From contig CAJOHZ010000012.1 in assembly GCA_905234695.1 (NCBI GenBank), forward strand, positions 1 to 44,336: 44,336 nucleotides of DNA. Reading direction: 5' to 3'. A program made the translations under genes and the position numbers. Of this stretch, positions 8,747 to 16,509 are shown one piece after another. The stretch is from an uncultured Bacteroidales bacterium. Lineage in GTDB: Bacteria; Bacteroidota; Bacteroidia; Bacteroidales; P3. Under the pieces are notes generated by a model. It was given only the letters and a program-made list of their open reading frames with translations. It was not told the origin of the DNA and searched no databases. Each line of letters begins with the position of its first letter. Within the stretch, counting starts at the first letter, position 1.

Positions 8747-8754
8747 CAAAGGTA
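8747..8754 (-). promoter_or_regulatory. -7 element of the corA promoter
   Basis: TACCTTTG on the minus strand fits TAnnTTTG. The implied leader is roughly 75 bases. No Mg-responsive riboswitch was recognised in it. Confidence 0.5.
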
Positions 8755-8781
8755 CGAAAAAAAATTGATTTATCGCAGTTT

Positions 8782-9858
8782 TCACTGCTCGTAATAGACG
8801 TTTGTCATCAGCAGGCCGAATCCCACCGCCAGGTTGATTGTGAATCCGGCAGGCGTTCCCTCCACTGTCCTGAACCTGCTGTAGGTGCCGTACAGGCGGG
8901 CATCCACCGACAGCACGGTGCGCTGGCCTCCGGACACGGTATTGGAAAGATGAATCCGGGAGTCGACGCCGAAGTTGGCGCACCCCGCCGTAGGGCCGAA
9001 ACTTTCATCCGTATCGTCGGGCGAATAATAGTAGCCCAGCAGGCCGTACCCCACAAAGGGAGTGATGCGGCAGCGGGCGTTGTCGAAGACCGAGAAGCCG
9101 TATTGCACATAAAGTCTCAGCATCGTCAAATCGTCACCCGTATACAGGTCGTTTTCGGGATTATTCTTGTGGAAGGCAGAATCGCGACAACTGGCAACGC
9201 CTATCGACAATCCGCCGGTAAGAAAATGGCGGCCCCAACCTGCCTCAATCCCCATATCCAACCCACCGCCGTGCGAGAAATGACGGTGCATGCCACCCGC
9301 GGTGCCGAAGAAGCCACCGCCCAGGAACCCGCCGACGCGATAGGGGTCGTCGACCGGGGTGCCACGAGGCACGAGGGGGGTACCCAGCAATCCCGCCAAC
9401 GAGTCGGCCCAGCGCAACAGCGCCACGCTGTCGGTGCCATGGCGGGTGTCGAGGTCCAGCCGCTCAATGTCCGCCACCACACATGCCACCACGCTGTCGG
9501 CAGAGGGCTCGGCAGCCCCCTTGGCCAGCGTGTCGAGGGCCATCTGCATCTGGCGACGTTGCCACTCCACAAGGTCGAAGATAACCTGGTTATACAACAG
9601 TTCGTTGTCGGTGCGCCAATTCTTGTCCACCCACGACTGGTGGGTATCCATGAAGGCCATGGCCCAAAGCCCTTCCGGAAACTCCTCAATGCTGAAGAAA
9701 AACTCCAGGTAGGAGTGATTCTCCCCACGGCTGCTGTCCGTCAGGGTAAAATCGTCCCAAGAGAGCGGACCCATGTCCCATGTGCGCAATTCTTCCTGTG
9801 CCCGGCATCCACACCAACCGGCAACAAGAATCAGTATGATTGACAATTGACGTTTCAT
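8782..9858 (-). CDS. Secreted protein: DUF922-like N-terminal half plus beta-barrel-like C-terminal half
   Basis: A 358-residue exported protein with signal peptide MKRQLSIILILVAGWCGC, probably cleaved after CRA. Residues about 25-120 begin with a LSWDDF motif and continue to LLYNQVIFDLVEWQRRQ, which recalls the DUF922 putative-protease family, although the HExxH-type zinc motif is not evident. From about residue 190, glycine- and aromatic-rich alternating segments (LRLYVQYGFSV, ITPFVGYGLLGYYY) look like an outer-membrane barrel. The open frame extends eight codons upstream, but the ATG at 9858 directly precedes the signal peptide. Function is unknown; the domain readings are tentative. Confidence 0.65.
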   Translation of the reverse strand: MKRQLSIILILVAGWCGCRAQEELRTWDMGPLSWDDFTLTDSSRGENHSYLEFFFSIEEFPEGLWAMAFMDTHQSWVDKNWRTDNELLYNQVIFDLVEWQRRQMQMALDTLAKGAAEPSADSVVACVVADIERLDLDTRHGTDSVALLRWADSLAGLLGTPLVPRGTPVDDPYRVGGFLGGGFFGTAGGMHRHFSHGGGLDMGIEAGWGRHFLTGGLSIGVASCRDSAFHKNNPENDLYTGDDLTMLRLYVQYGFSVFDNARCRITPFVGYGLLGYYYSPDDTDESFGPTAGCANFGVDSRIHLSNTVSGGQRTVLSVDARLYGTYSRFRTVEGTPAGFTINLAVGFGLLMTNVYYEQ

Positions 9859-9879
9859 TCCATAATGGTTTTCTCGTTG

Positions 9880-9887
9880 CAAAGATA
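9880..9887 (-). promoter_or_regulatory. -7 element upstream of the secreted protein gene
   Basis: TATCTTTG on the minus strand, 21 bases before the preferred ATG at 9858. It supports the shorter start, because the longer one would begin inside or next to the promoter. Confidence 0.55.
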
Positions 9888-10041
9888 CGACTTTTTTCTA
9901 ATTTACCCTGTTTCCATTTTGACAAGCAATTCAGTTTAACCTGAAAAAACCGTCAAGCGATTTCAGGAAAACACACGATTTCAGAAAAAAAAACATTTTG
10001 TTGCTTCCTGTGGCCATGAGCGACAAAGGAGTAACTTCGGT

Positions 10042-10206
10042 GCGGTCCTTATGCGACGCTTATGTTCCTTTTACTCTTCTCCGACGTTTCCCCGACATAT
10101 CTCCGACACTTCTCCGACCCATGTCGGGAGATGTGCGGGAAAAGTGCTAGGTATGCGTAAGATAAGAGTAAAAGGACGGAAAAAGGAACATAAAAGGAAC
10201 ACAGAG
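10042..10206. repeat. 11-bp-period degenerate repeat, copy A (inverted relative to copy B)
   Basis: Fifteen 11-base units in constant phase, including TCTTCTCCGAC, GTTTCCCCGAC, ATATCTCCGAC, ACTTCTCCGAC and later AGGACGGAAAA, AGGAACATAAA, AGGAACACAGA. On the opposite strand it aligns without gaps to the repeat after proS: about 45 of 60 bases match over 10141-10200 by eye. The two halves are also mutually complementary (TATGTTCCTTTTACTCTT against AAGAGTAAAAGGA and AAAAGGAACATA). It fills most of the 446-bp gap between the secreted protein and exbD genes. The rest of that gap holds a small CCTGAAA/TTTCAGG hairpin and the exbD terminator. Confidence 0.7.
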
Positions 10207-10250
10207 AGAAAGGTGTGTAAGGAGAATTCAAGTGTCGGGAACGATGAGAC

Positions 10251-10283
10251 AAAAAAAGTGCCCCGAGGAATCGAGGCACTTTT
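10251..10283 (-). terminator. Intrinsic terminator of the exbB-exbD operon
   Basis: On the minus strand the stem AAAAGTGCC...GGCACTTTT, with an extra TCGA/TCGG inner stem, is followed by a run of T's. It begins about 20 bases after the stop codon of the last exbD gene. Confidence 0.85.
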
Positions 10284-10304
10284 GAAGGTGAAGTCAGGCG
10301 GAGG

Positions 10305-10778
10305 CTATTTGCGCTCGCCTTTGGCTGCATTGTAGAAAATCTTGAATGCACCGGAGTTACGGAGCTCCTGCTTGACATCGCTCACGAGGCCCATCTTGGT
10401 GTCCTTGTCGGCTTTGATGGCCATGGTGACAAAGGGACGGTCGACCTCATCGCGGGCTTGCAGCTCGGATTCTACATACAGGGGGATGTCGGACACTTCG
10501 GAAATCTGGTCGTTCAGCTGGATACGGGAGTCGGTACCATACTTCTTCTGCATGTCGCCCGCCATGGGGGTTCCGATGTTGATGTAGCTGACCAAACTCT
10601 TTTTCTCAAGCTTGATGACCTCGGTGGCCTTGGGAACCTTGATCGTCACGTACAACGAGCTTTCGCGCATCGTGGTGATGGTCATGAAGAAGAATAGGAG
10701 CATGAAGATGATATCCGACATGGAGCCCATATTGAGGCCCGGTGTCTCTTTCTTTTTCTTTCCAGTAAACTTTGCCAT
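10305..10778 (-). CDS. exbD: ExbD/TolR-family biopolymer transport protein
   Basis: A 157-residue protein with a short basic N-terminus, a single membrane helix (SDIIFMLLFFFMTITTM) preceded by LNMGSMSDI, and a periplasmic domain, as in ExbD/TolR. In this family the helix carries the proton-conducting Asp; the Asp in MSDIIF is the obvious candidate. It would pair with ExbB to convert the proton gradient into work on TonB or a similar energiser. Its ATG overlaps the stop codon of the preceding exbD (TAATG), so translation is probably coupled. A terminator follows. Confidence 0.92.
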   Translation of the reverse strand: MAKFTGKKKKETPGLNMGSMSDIIFMLLFFFMTITTMRESSLYVTIKVPKATEVIKLEKKSLVSYINIGTPMAGDMQKKYGTDSRIQLNDQISEVSDIPLYVESELQARDEVDRPFVTMAIKADKDTKMGLVSDVKQELRNSGAFKIFYNAAKGERK

Positions 10779-11353
10779 TACTTTTTCTCTCCTATCTTTG
10801 TGGGCTCAGCCTCGGAGATGGCAATGGGGATTGCCTCGTCGATGGCGTCGCGCTGTGGGTCGTTAAGGTCGGAATACTTTTTACCGAATTTGTCCTGTGC
10901 AAGTTCGTTACGCATCTCGTTGATGGCAGCGGTGAGTTCGTTCTGGACGGCGACATACATGTCGTAGGAGGTACCACGGTCGTTCTGCAGCGAGATGATA
11001 CCTTTCGAGATGTCCATCATGCCCAGCAACGGGATGTCCATCTGAATCTTTTCAGGCAGGTCGGGCTTGTTCTCCGGATTGCCGAGGAACTCTTTCGCGC
11101 GGTCTTTCAAATCGCGGATGTCGCCTACCTCGCCGTTGAAGATAAGACGGTCCTTGCTGTTAATTTTCACAACGAAGATGTTGCGCTCCTTTACCTCAGG
11201 CGGTTTGTCCTGATTGGGAGGCAGTGGTGGTGGCAAACGCCGCGCAATACCCTGGTCTGTGTTGATGTTGGAGACCAACAGGAAGAAGGCCAACAACAGG
11301 AACGAGATGTCGGACATTGAACTGGTGTTTAAGCCAGGTAGTTTTCTTCCCAT
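10778..11353 (-). CDS. exbD: ExbD/TolR-family biopolymer transport protein, second paralogue
   Basis: A 191-residue ExbD-type protein. The N-terminal MGRKLPGLNTSSMSDISFLL resembles its neighbour, with the Asp in MSDISF inside the single membrane helix. The periplasmic part is about 35 residues longer than in the neighbour and contains a Pro-rich stretch (RRLPPPLPPNQDKPPE) after the helix. Two adjacent, dissimilar ExbD genes behind one ExbB is a recurrent Bacteroidetes arrangement and suggests a hetero-oligomeric periplasmic part. It lies six bases from the membrane protein gene upstream. Confidence 0.92.
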   Translation of the reverse strand: MGRKLPGLNTSSMSDISFLLLAFFLLVSNINTDQGIARRLPPPLPPNQDKPPEVKERNIFVVKINSKDRLIFNGEVGDIRDLKDRAKEFLGNPENKPDLPEKIQMDIPLLGMMDISKGIISLQNDRGTSYDMYVAVQNELTAAINEMRNELAQDKFGKKYSDLNDPQRDAIDEAIPIAISEAEPTKIGEKK

Positions 11354-11359
11354 AGTATT

Positions 11360-12070
11360 TTAACTTTTCTTGTTGGATTTCATGAAAATGGAGGCGGCAA
11401 TAGCCAAGACAGCACCGATAACGATGGTGTACACGGCATAGGCGAAGATGCTGACGATGGCATACAAGCCCATGGAAAGTTCATATTTCCTCAGCATTCC
11501 TTCCACATAGCTGGCACGGGCGTCGCCGAACAGGAAGTAGAAGATGGTGGACAGCACGATGTCGGCCACACCGATGATGATGAGGATGAAGCCACGCTTG
11601 CGGTACTCCGGATCCATGACGAATCTGCGGATAATATCGATGAAGATGAAGACAAAGGAGATGCAGCTTATCACAATCAGCATCCAGAAGGTGAGGTCGA
11701 AATAAGCGGAAAGCTTCACCGGCTCGATGGCGAAATAGACCGCATAGGCAATCTCCATGATGGCCACCGTGAGGAATCCCAGCGTGTAGGTCTTGCGAAG
11801 CAGCGAGATGACAAGGTTGCAGAGGCTCAACGCCGCCACCACGCAAGCGATGACCGCCACGATAGTCACACGGACACCGAGGTACGCCTGCGCCATCTCA
11901 TCAAGTTGCATATCATCAAGGTCCACATACTTGGGGTTCTGCAACAAATTGTTGACTACTTCTGTAATGGGTGTAGCCGCACCCATGGCGAAGAATACGC
12001 CTATAATCGCCAACAGGCCCGTGGCTGCGAGCAGTATAATTGGCAATATCTTTTTCTTTTTCTCGTTCAT
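11360..12070 (-). CDS. Multi-pass membrane protein of the ExbB/ExbD cluster, function unknown
   Basis: A 236-residue, strongly hydrophobic protein with five or six predicted helices. The first follows a lysine-rich N-terminus (MNEKKKKILPIILLAATGLL) and the last precedes KSNKKS. Between helices 1 and 2 an acidic loop (PKYVDLDDMQLDEMAQAYLG) is probably periplasmic. I do not recognise a named family. Its position between exbB and exbD, with short gaps, suggests a structural or assembly partner of the proton-channel complex. That is an inference from context only. Confidence 0.75.
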   Translation of the reverse strand: MNEKKKKILPIILLAATGLLAIIGVFFAMGAATPITEVVNNLLQNPKYVDLDDMQLDEMAQAYLGVRVTIVAVIACVVAALSLCNLVISLLRKTYTLGFLTVAIMEIAYAVYFAIEPVKLSAYFDLTFWMLIVISCISFVFIFIDIIRRFVMDPEYRKRGFILIIIGVADIVLSTIFYFLFGDARASYVEGMLRKYELSMGLYAIVSIFAYAVYTIVIGAVLAIAASIFMKSNKKS

Positions 12071-12122
12071 AACAGTTTAAGGATTTTAGTATAATACAAT
12101 ATGTTTAGGACCCTTATAACTA

Positions 12123-12956
12123 TTATTTCTTATTCTTCACGAGGATGTCCATGAAGGAGATAGAACCATCTTCCATCTGGGCAACAAGGCTCTCGATTTT
12201 GGTGAGGAGGTAGTTATAGAAGATCTGGAGAATGATAGCCACGATAAGACCGAAGATGGTGGTCAACAGAGCCACCTTCATACCGCCAGCCACAACCGTC
12301 GGGCTGATATCACCGGCCACTTCGATGTCATCGAAAGCCTGCACCATACCGACCACAGTGCCGAGGAATCCGAAGGAGGGAGCCAAGGCGATGAACAGGC
12401 TGATCCAGGTCATGTTGATTTCAAGGCGAGCCATCTGGACACCACCGTAGGAGGTGATGGCTTTCTCCACATTCTCAAGACCCTCGTCCACACGGTCGAG
12501 ACCCTGGAAGAAGATGCTGGCCACGGGGCCACGGGTGTCGCGGCAGAGTTCCTTGGCGCCGTTGTAGTCGCCCTTGCTGACGTGCTCTTCCACGCCCTCA
12601 AGCAGACGGTTCACGTTGGTAGTAGCCATGTTCAGGTAGATGATGCGCTCAATCACGAAAGCCATACCAAGGATGAGGCAGAGAAGCACGGGGGTCATCC
12701 AGCCGGCACCACCCTGTATGTATTTCTCTTTCAGCACCTGGTGGAAGGATTTGTTGACAGGGGCGGGAGCAACGCTCTCTTCGGGCGCAGCGGCCACGGT
12801 CGAGTCGGCCACCATGCTGTCGGTGGTCTGCTCGTCGACTTGTTCAGTAGCGGGCTCGGCAGGGGCATTCGCAGCCTTGTCCTGGGCCATGACACCATTG
12901 AGACTGGTGAATGTCAATAATCCAAAGATTGACATCAAAGCAATTACTTTTTTCAT
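12123..12956 (-). CDS. exbB: MotA/TolQ/ExbB proton channel family protein
   Basis: A 277-residue protein. It has a signal-like N-terminus (MKKVIALMSIFGLLTFTSLNG), an Ala/Glu/Pro-rich periplasmic linker of about 50 residues, and the three-helix ExbB core (GGAGWMTPVLLCLILGMAF; WISLFIALAPSFGFLGTVVGMV; KVALLTTIFGLIVAIILQIF). The LAPSFGFLGTVVGM segment is the family hallmark. The extended N-terminus is common in Bacteroidetes ExbB. It is the first gene of the cluster, behind a -7 element at 13023-13030. It would form the inner-membrane proton channel powering TonB-dependent import. Confidence 0.93.
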   Translation of the reverse strand: MKKVIALMSIFGLLTFTSLNGVMAQDKAANAPAEPATEQVDEQTTDSMVADSTVAAAPEESVAPAPVNKSFHQVLKEKYIQGGAGWMTPVLLCLILGMAFVIERIIYLNMATTNVNRLLEGVEEHVSKGDYNGAKELCRDTRGPVASIFFQGLDRVDEGLENVEKAITSYGGVQMARLEINMTWISLFIALAPSFGFLGTVVGMVQAFDDIEVAGDISPTVVAGGMKVALLTTIFGLIVAIILQIFYNYLLTKIESLVAQMEDGSISFMDILVKNKK

Positions 12957-13022
12957 GATTTGTGTTTGAAATGTTTGATTATTAATTAATTGTTTAAATT
13001 TTGCTTGTGGCTAATATTTGTG

Positions 13023-13030
13023 CAAATATA
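13023..13030 (-). promoter_or_regulatory. -7 element of the exbB operon promoter
   Basis: TATATTTG on the minus strand fits TAnnTTTG, giving a leader of about 60 bases before exbB. No Fur-box-like palindrome was recognised. Confidence 0.5.
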
Positions 13031-13069
13031 CACTATTTTTCCGAATGCGTGACAGTTTTTTTGTTTTTT

Positions 13070-14035
13070 TTATTTGTCCCGATTCAAAAGGGTTTCCGTC
13101 AGCTGTCGTAAAACACTCTTTTTCTGCTCGTCGACCTGGATGGCGTCGAGGGCTCCCTTGGCCAACGAAAATTCTTCTTGCACGGCCTCTTCGGTTTTCC
13201 GTCGGATGGCGAGGATTTTGTATAATTCCAGCACCTCGGCAACCTTGTCGTCGTCCTGTGCAGGAGTGGTGGAGAAAAGGGCTTGCAGCCGCTCCCGTTG
13301 GGCAGGAGCGCCCGTCTCCAATGCCTTGAGGTACAGGTATGTCTTCTTATTGTCGCGGATGTCCTGCCCCGTCTTCTTGCCGAACACGGCAACATCGCCG
13401 AAACTGTCCAGCAAATCGTCTTGCAACTGGAAGGCCAGCCCGAGGTGGATGCCGAAGTCGTACAGGCGGGCGATGTCGCTGTCGGGAGCCTCGGCGTAGA
13501 GGGCGCCAATCTTGAGGGCGCCGGCCAGCAGCACGGCGGTCTTCAGACGTATCATCTCCATATAGTCGGACAGGGTGATATGGCCGCTGTGCTCGAAGTT
13601 CATGTCGTATTGCTGTCCCTCACACACCAGGATGGCGGTCTCGTTGAAGCAGTTGAGTATCTCCTGCAGCCGTGCATGGGACTGACGCAAGAAGTAGCGC
13701 CAGGCTAGGGCGAACATCGTGTCGCCGCTGAGGATGGCCGTGTTCTCGTCCCATTTGCGATACACGGTGGGCTGGCCCCGCCGCAGGGGCGACTTGTCCA
13801 TCAGGTCATCGTGCAGCAGGGTGAAGTTATGGAATGTCTCGATACCGAGAGCGGCATTGCGCACCTGCGACAGGTCGCCGTCGAACATCTGGTTGGCCGC
13901 CAACAGCAGCAGGGGGCGTATGCGCTTGCCTCCGAGACGGAGGGTGTAGTCGATGGGGGCATACAGCTCTTTCGGCTCGGCAAGGAACCGCTCGGTGTCG
14001 AAAATCTCTTGGACTTGGGTGAGGAGCGTTTTCAT
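13070..14035 (-). CDS. Polyprenyl (farnesyl/geranylgeranyl-type) diphosphate synthase
   Basis: Adds isopentenyl diphosphate units to an allylic diphosphate, supplying precursors for quinones and the undecaprenyl carrier. The 321-residue protein has GGKRIRP at 35-41, the first Asp-rich motif DDLMD at 76-80 followed by RRGQPT, and the second motif DDLLD at 206-210 followed by FGD. The two bulky residues before the first motif (L74, H75) should set chain length but do not let me choose FPP or GGPP by eye. It is the last gene of the waaA/tamL minus-strand operon. Confidence 0.93.
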   Translation of the reverse strand: MKTLLTQVQEIFDTERFLAEPKELYAPIDYTLRLGGKRIRPLLLLAANQMFDGDLSQVRNAALGIETFHNFTLLHDDLMDKSPLRRGQPTVYRKWDENTAILSGDTMFALAWRYFLRQSHARLQEILNCFNETAILVCEGQQYDMNFEHSGHITLSDYMEMIRLKTAVLLAGALKIGALYAEAPDSDIARLYDFGIHLGLAFQLQDDLLDSFGDVAVFGKKTGQDIRDNKKTYLYLKALETGAPAQRERLQALFSTTPAQDDDKVAEVLELYKILAIRRKTEEAVQEEFSLAKGALDAIQVDEQKKSVLRQLTETLLNRDK

Positions 14036-14072
14036 CTTATGGAGTTAATGAAAAATTGAACGAATGAGGAGG

Positions 14073-16502
14073 TTAGAATGGGTAGTTGATACCGAAGTTG
14101 GTAACAATCTTGTTCCAGGCAAAATGGTTGGTAATCCAGCGGTCACCCTCGATATAGCCGGGGTCGTAGAGCGGCAGGGCGAAATCGAGACGGAGGGTGA
14201 GTATCGACACGTTGAGGCGCAAGCCGAGGCCGGCATCCAACGCCACGCCTCCCAATACCTCTCGGGCTTGGAACTGACTCCCTTCGGAGAGGCCCCAGTC
14301 GTTAAGGGTCCAGATATTGCCCGCGTCGGCAAAGACCGCTCCCTCGAAAATGCCGATAATGGGGAAACGGTATTCCAGATTGCCCACCAACTGCATCTCG
14401 CCCACACTGAAGGGGTATTCATAGCCACTCGTCAACGTCTGGCCAGGGCCCAGTCGGCGAATCATCCACGCACGCATCGAGGTGGGGCCGCCACCGTAGA
14501 ACATCTTTTCATAGGGCAGCGCAGAGGAGTGTCCGTAGGGGATGCCGATGCCGGCGAGGGCTCGCAGCACCAACGTGTTCTTGTCGTTCAGATAGATGTA
14601 ACGCTTGAACTCGCTGTCGAAGCGCAGGTACTGGTAGTAGTCCACGCCATCGGCGTCGCTGGACAGCAGCGACTGCTCGCCGTCGTCCTTGGAGAACATG
14701 CGGTTGGAGAGGTTGATGAGATTGCCCGCCGTCTCCACGGAGAAATGGAAGTAGTTGAAATTCTGCGCCACGCCGGGCTGTTGATTGCTATAGGTGTACT
14801 CGTAATGGGTGTTGAGGAGGACGTAATTCTCCGCCTGGTACAGGAAACGGAGGTCACCGGTGTTCATAAAGAGGTATACGTAATACTCCAGTCCGCTGAT
14901 GGTGTGGTTGTAGGAGATATTGATGGGCAGCAGTTTGTGGTTCACGGTGCGCGAATGCTGCCATGTGTAGCCGAAATAGCCGCTGACGCGAATGCGTTCC
15001 AGCCGCAGGTCGGTGGTGTCGAACGAAAAGATTCTGAACTGGTAGTCGGTGCTGAGGTTAATCAGCGTGTGGGGCTTGTTGCGCTGCCATTGGATAAAGC
15101 TGCCAAACGGGAGCAGAAAATCCGGCAGGTCGAGTGTGGCGCCGGCCCCCGACTCAAAGGCAGCGAAGGTGCTGTAGAAATCCCTGTCCTTCTGCGAAAA
15201 GACATTCTTGGGCAGCTCGAACAGCAGATTGCCTTCGATACTCAGCAGCTCGGCCCCGCCGAAGAGGTTGTTGTTCTGGTAGCCCAGCGTATGGTCCAGC
15301 CCCAGGTTGCCGCTGGTGATGAAATTGCTGTTGCCTTGCTTGTCGTTGGAGGAGGCGTTAGTCAACTCGACCGAGAAGGAGAGCCTGTGCCGCGTGGAGT
15401 TGAGCAGACGCACCCGCGCGTCCAGCAGCCGCAGGGTGTCGCTGCTGCGGGGCGACTCCTCGAACCCGATGTCGATATACTTGAAATTATGCAGCTCCAG
15501 CAGGCTGTTGTTGGTGTTGCTCACCATCCGGGGCCGATAGGTCTGCCCGTTGAAGAGAAACATGGAGCGGCTGATGACCTTGGGCGAGGGGGAAATCTTC
15601 TTGTCATAGACAAAACGGTAGTCCGTCGAACCGAAACGGGTCTGATAAGGGTATACCAGCGTGTCGAAATGGCGGCGGAAGTCGCCCGCCGAGGTCGAGA
15701 CATTGGGATAGATGTAGATATTGTCGATTTTGTATTCCTGCAACGGCACGGTCTGGGTCTTACCGTCGCTGCCCACCACCGTAGGCTGCCGCACGGAGAC
15801 CAGAATCCCCAGCCGATGGCCGTTGTAGTTGGTGTCTATCATGAAGTGCACCAGTTGTGTGCTGGCATAATAGTAGCCGTTGTTCTGCAGCCGTGAGGCA
15901 ATGCGTGTGCGCTCCTTCTCCAGGATTTTCTGGTCGTAGTAGTCGCCCACCTTCAGCAGCGACTCCTCGCGCCAATGCTGCAACAGGTCGTTGATATCCT
16001 TCTGCTGCGAGTGGAAGGCCACCTCCTCGATACGGAACCGAGGCGAAGCCGCAACCTTGTAGTGTACCCGCACCGAATGGCGGCCGTGGGTCACCGTGTC
16101 GTAGGTGACGGTGGAATGGAAGCATCCCTTGCTCCGCATCAGGGTGGTCAACTGGGCGGCCGTACGGGTGGCGGCATCGGCATCGTACACCACCGGCGGC
16201 TCTCCCTGACGGCGCCACATCTGCGCCCACCTGCTGGTGTCGTCGGGACGCGTGGAGCAGTACAGACGCATCTTCGCCCGCGTGAAGAGCACCCGTTTGT
16301 TCGGTTTCTGCAGGAAATAGCGCTCGGCACCCGTCAGGGCCGCAACCACCTCCTTGGGCACCGCACTGCTGTCGGCCATCTCCACGCGCACGATGTTGCC
16401 CTGCAGCACCCGTTCGCCGGGCCGCAGGTACTTTCCGGGACTACAGGCCGCCAACACCGCAGCGGCAAGCATACTCAGCAATATATGGCGCAGGGTTCTC
16501 AC
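14073..16502 (-). CDS. tamL: TamL-like BamA/TamA-family outer-membrane lipoprotein
   Basis: An 809-residue protein with a lipoprotein signal (MRTLRHILLSMLAAAVLAAC, acylated Cys20), then POTRA-like segments, including SPRFRIEEVAFHSQQ and a second repeat with KIDNIYIYPNVS. From about residue 390 a 16-strand-type barrel follows, with a late conserved stretch MFYGGGPTSMRAW and terminal NFGINYPF. Lipid-modified TamA homologues (TamL) are a Bacteroidetes speciality and insert outer-membrane proteins together with TamB. No tamB gene is in the window. It sits seven bases behind waaA and upstream of the polyprenyl synthase gene. Confidence 0.85.
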   Translation of the reverse strand: MRTLRHILLSMLAAAVLAACSPGKYLRPGERVLQGNIVRVEMADSSAVPKEVVAALTGAERYFLQKPNKRVLFTRAKMRLYCSTRPDDTSRWAQMWRRQGEPPVVYDADAATRTAAQLTTLMRSKGCFHSTVTYDTVTHGRHSVRVHYKVAASPRFRIEEVAFHSQQKDINDLLQHWREESLLKVGDYYDQKILEKERTRIASRLQNNGYYYASTQLVHFMIDTNYNGHRLGILVSVRQPTVVGSDGKTQTVPLQEYKIDNIYIYPNVSTSAGDFRRHFDTLVYPYQTRFGSTDYRFVYDKKISPSPKVISRSMFLFNGQTYRPRMVSNTNNSLLELHNFKYIDIGFEESPRSSDTLRLLDARVRLLNSTRHRLSFSVELTNASSNDKQGNSNFITSGNLGLDHTLGYQNNNLFGGAELLSIEGNLLFELPKNVFSQKDRDFYSTFAAFESGAGATLDLPDFLLPFGSFIQWQRNKPHTLINLSTDYQFRIFSFDTTDLRLERIRVSGYFGYTWQHSRTVNHKLLPINISYNHTISGLEYYVYLFMNTGDLRFLYQAENYVLLNTHYEYTYSNQQPGVAQNFNYFHFSVETAGNLINLSNRMFSKDDGEQSLLSSDADGVDYYQYLRFDSEFKRYIYLNDKNTLVLRALAGIGIPYGHSSALPYEKMFYGGGPTSMRAWMIRRLGPGQTLTSGYEYPFSVGEMQLVGNLEYRFPIIGIFEGAVFADAGNIWTLNDWGLSEGSQFQAREVLGGVALDAGLGLRLNVSILTLRLDFALPLYDPGYIEGDRWITNHFAWNKIVTNFGINYPF

Positions 16503-16509
16503 GGGTCGT

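Noticed and set aside
9859..10304. Structured RNA or riboswitch in the secreted-protein/exbD gap
   Set aside because: The pairing is explained by the complementary halves of the 11-bp repeat, and the region lies downstream of both neighbouring operon ends or behind a separate promoter.
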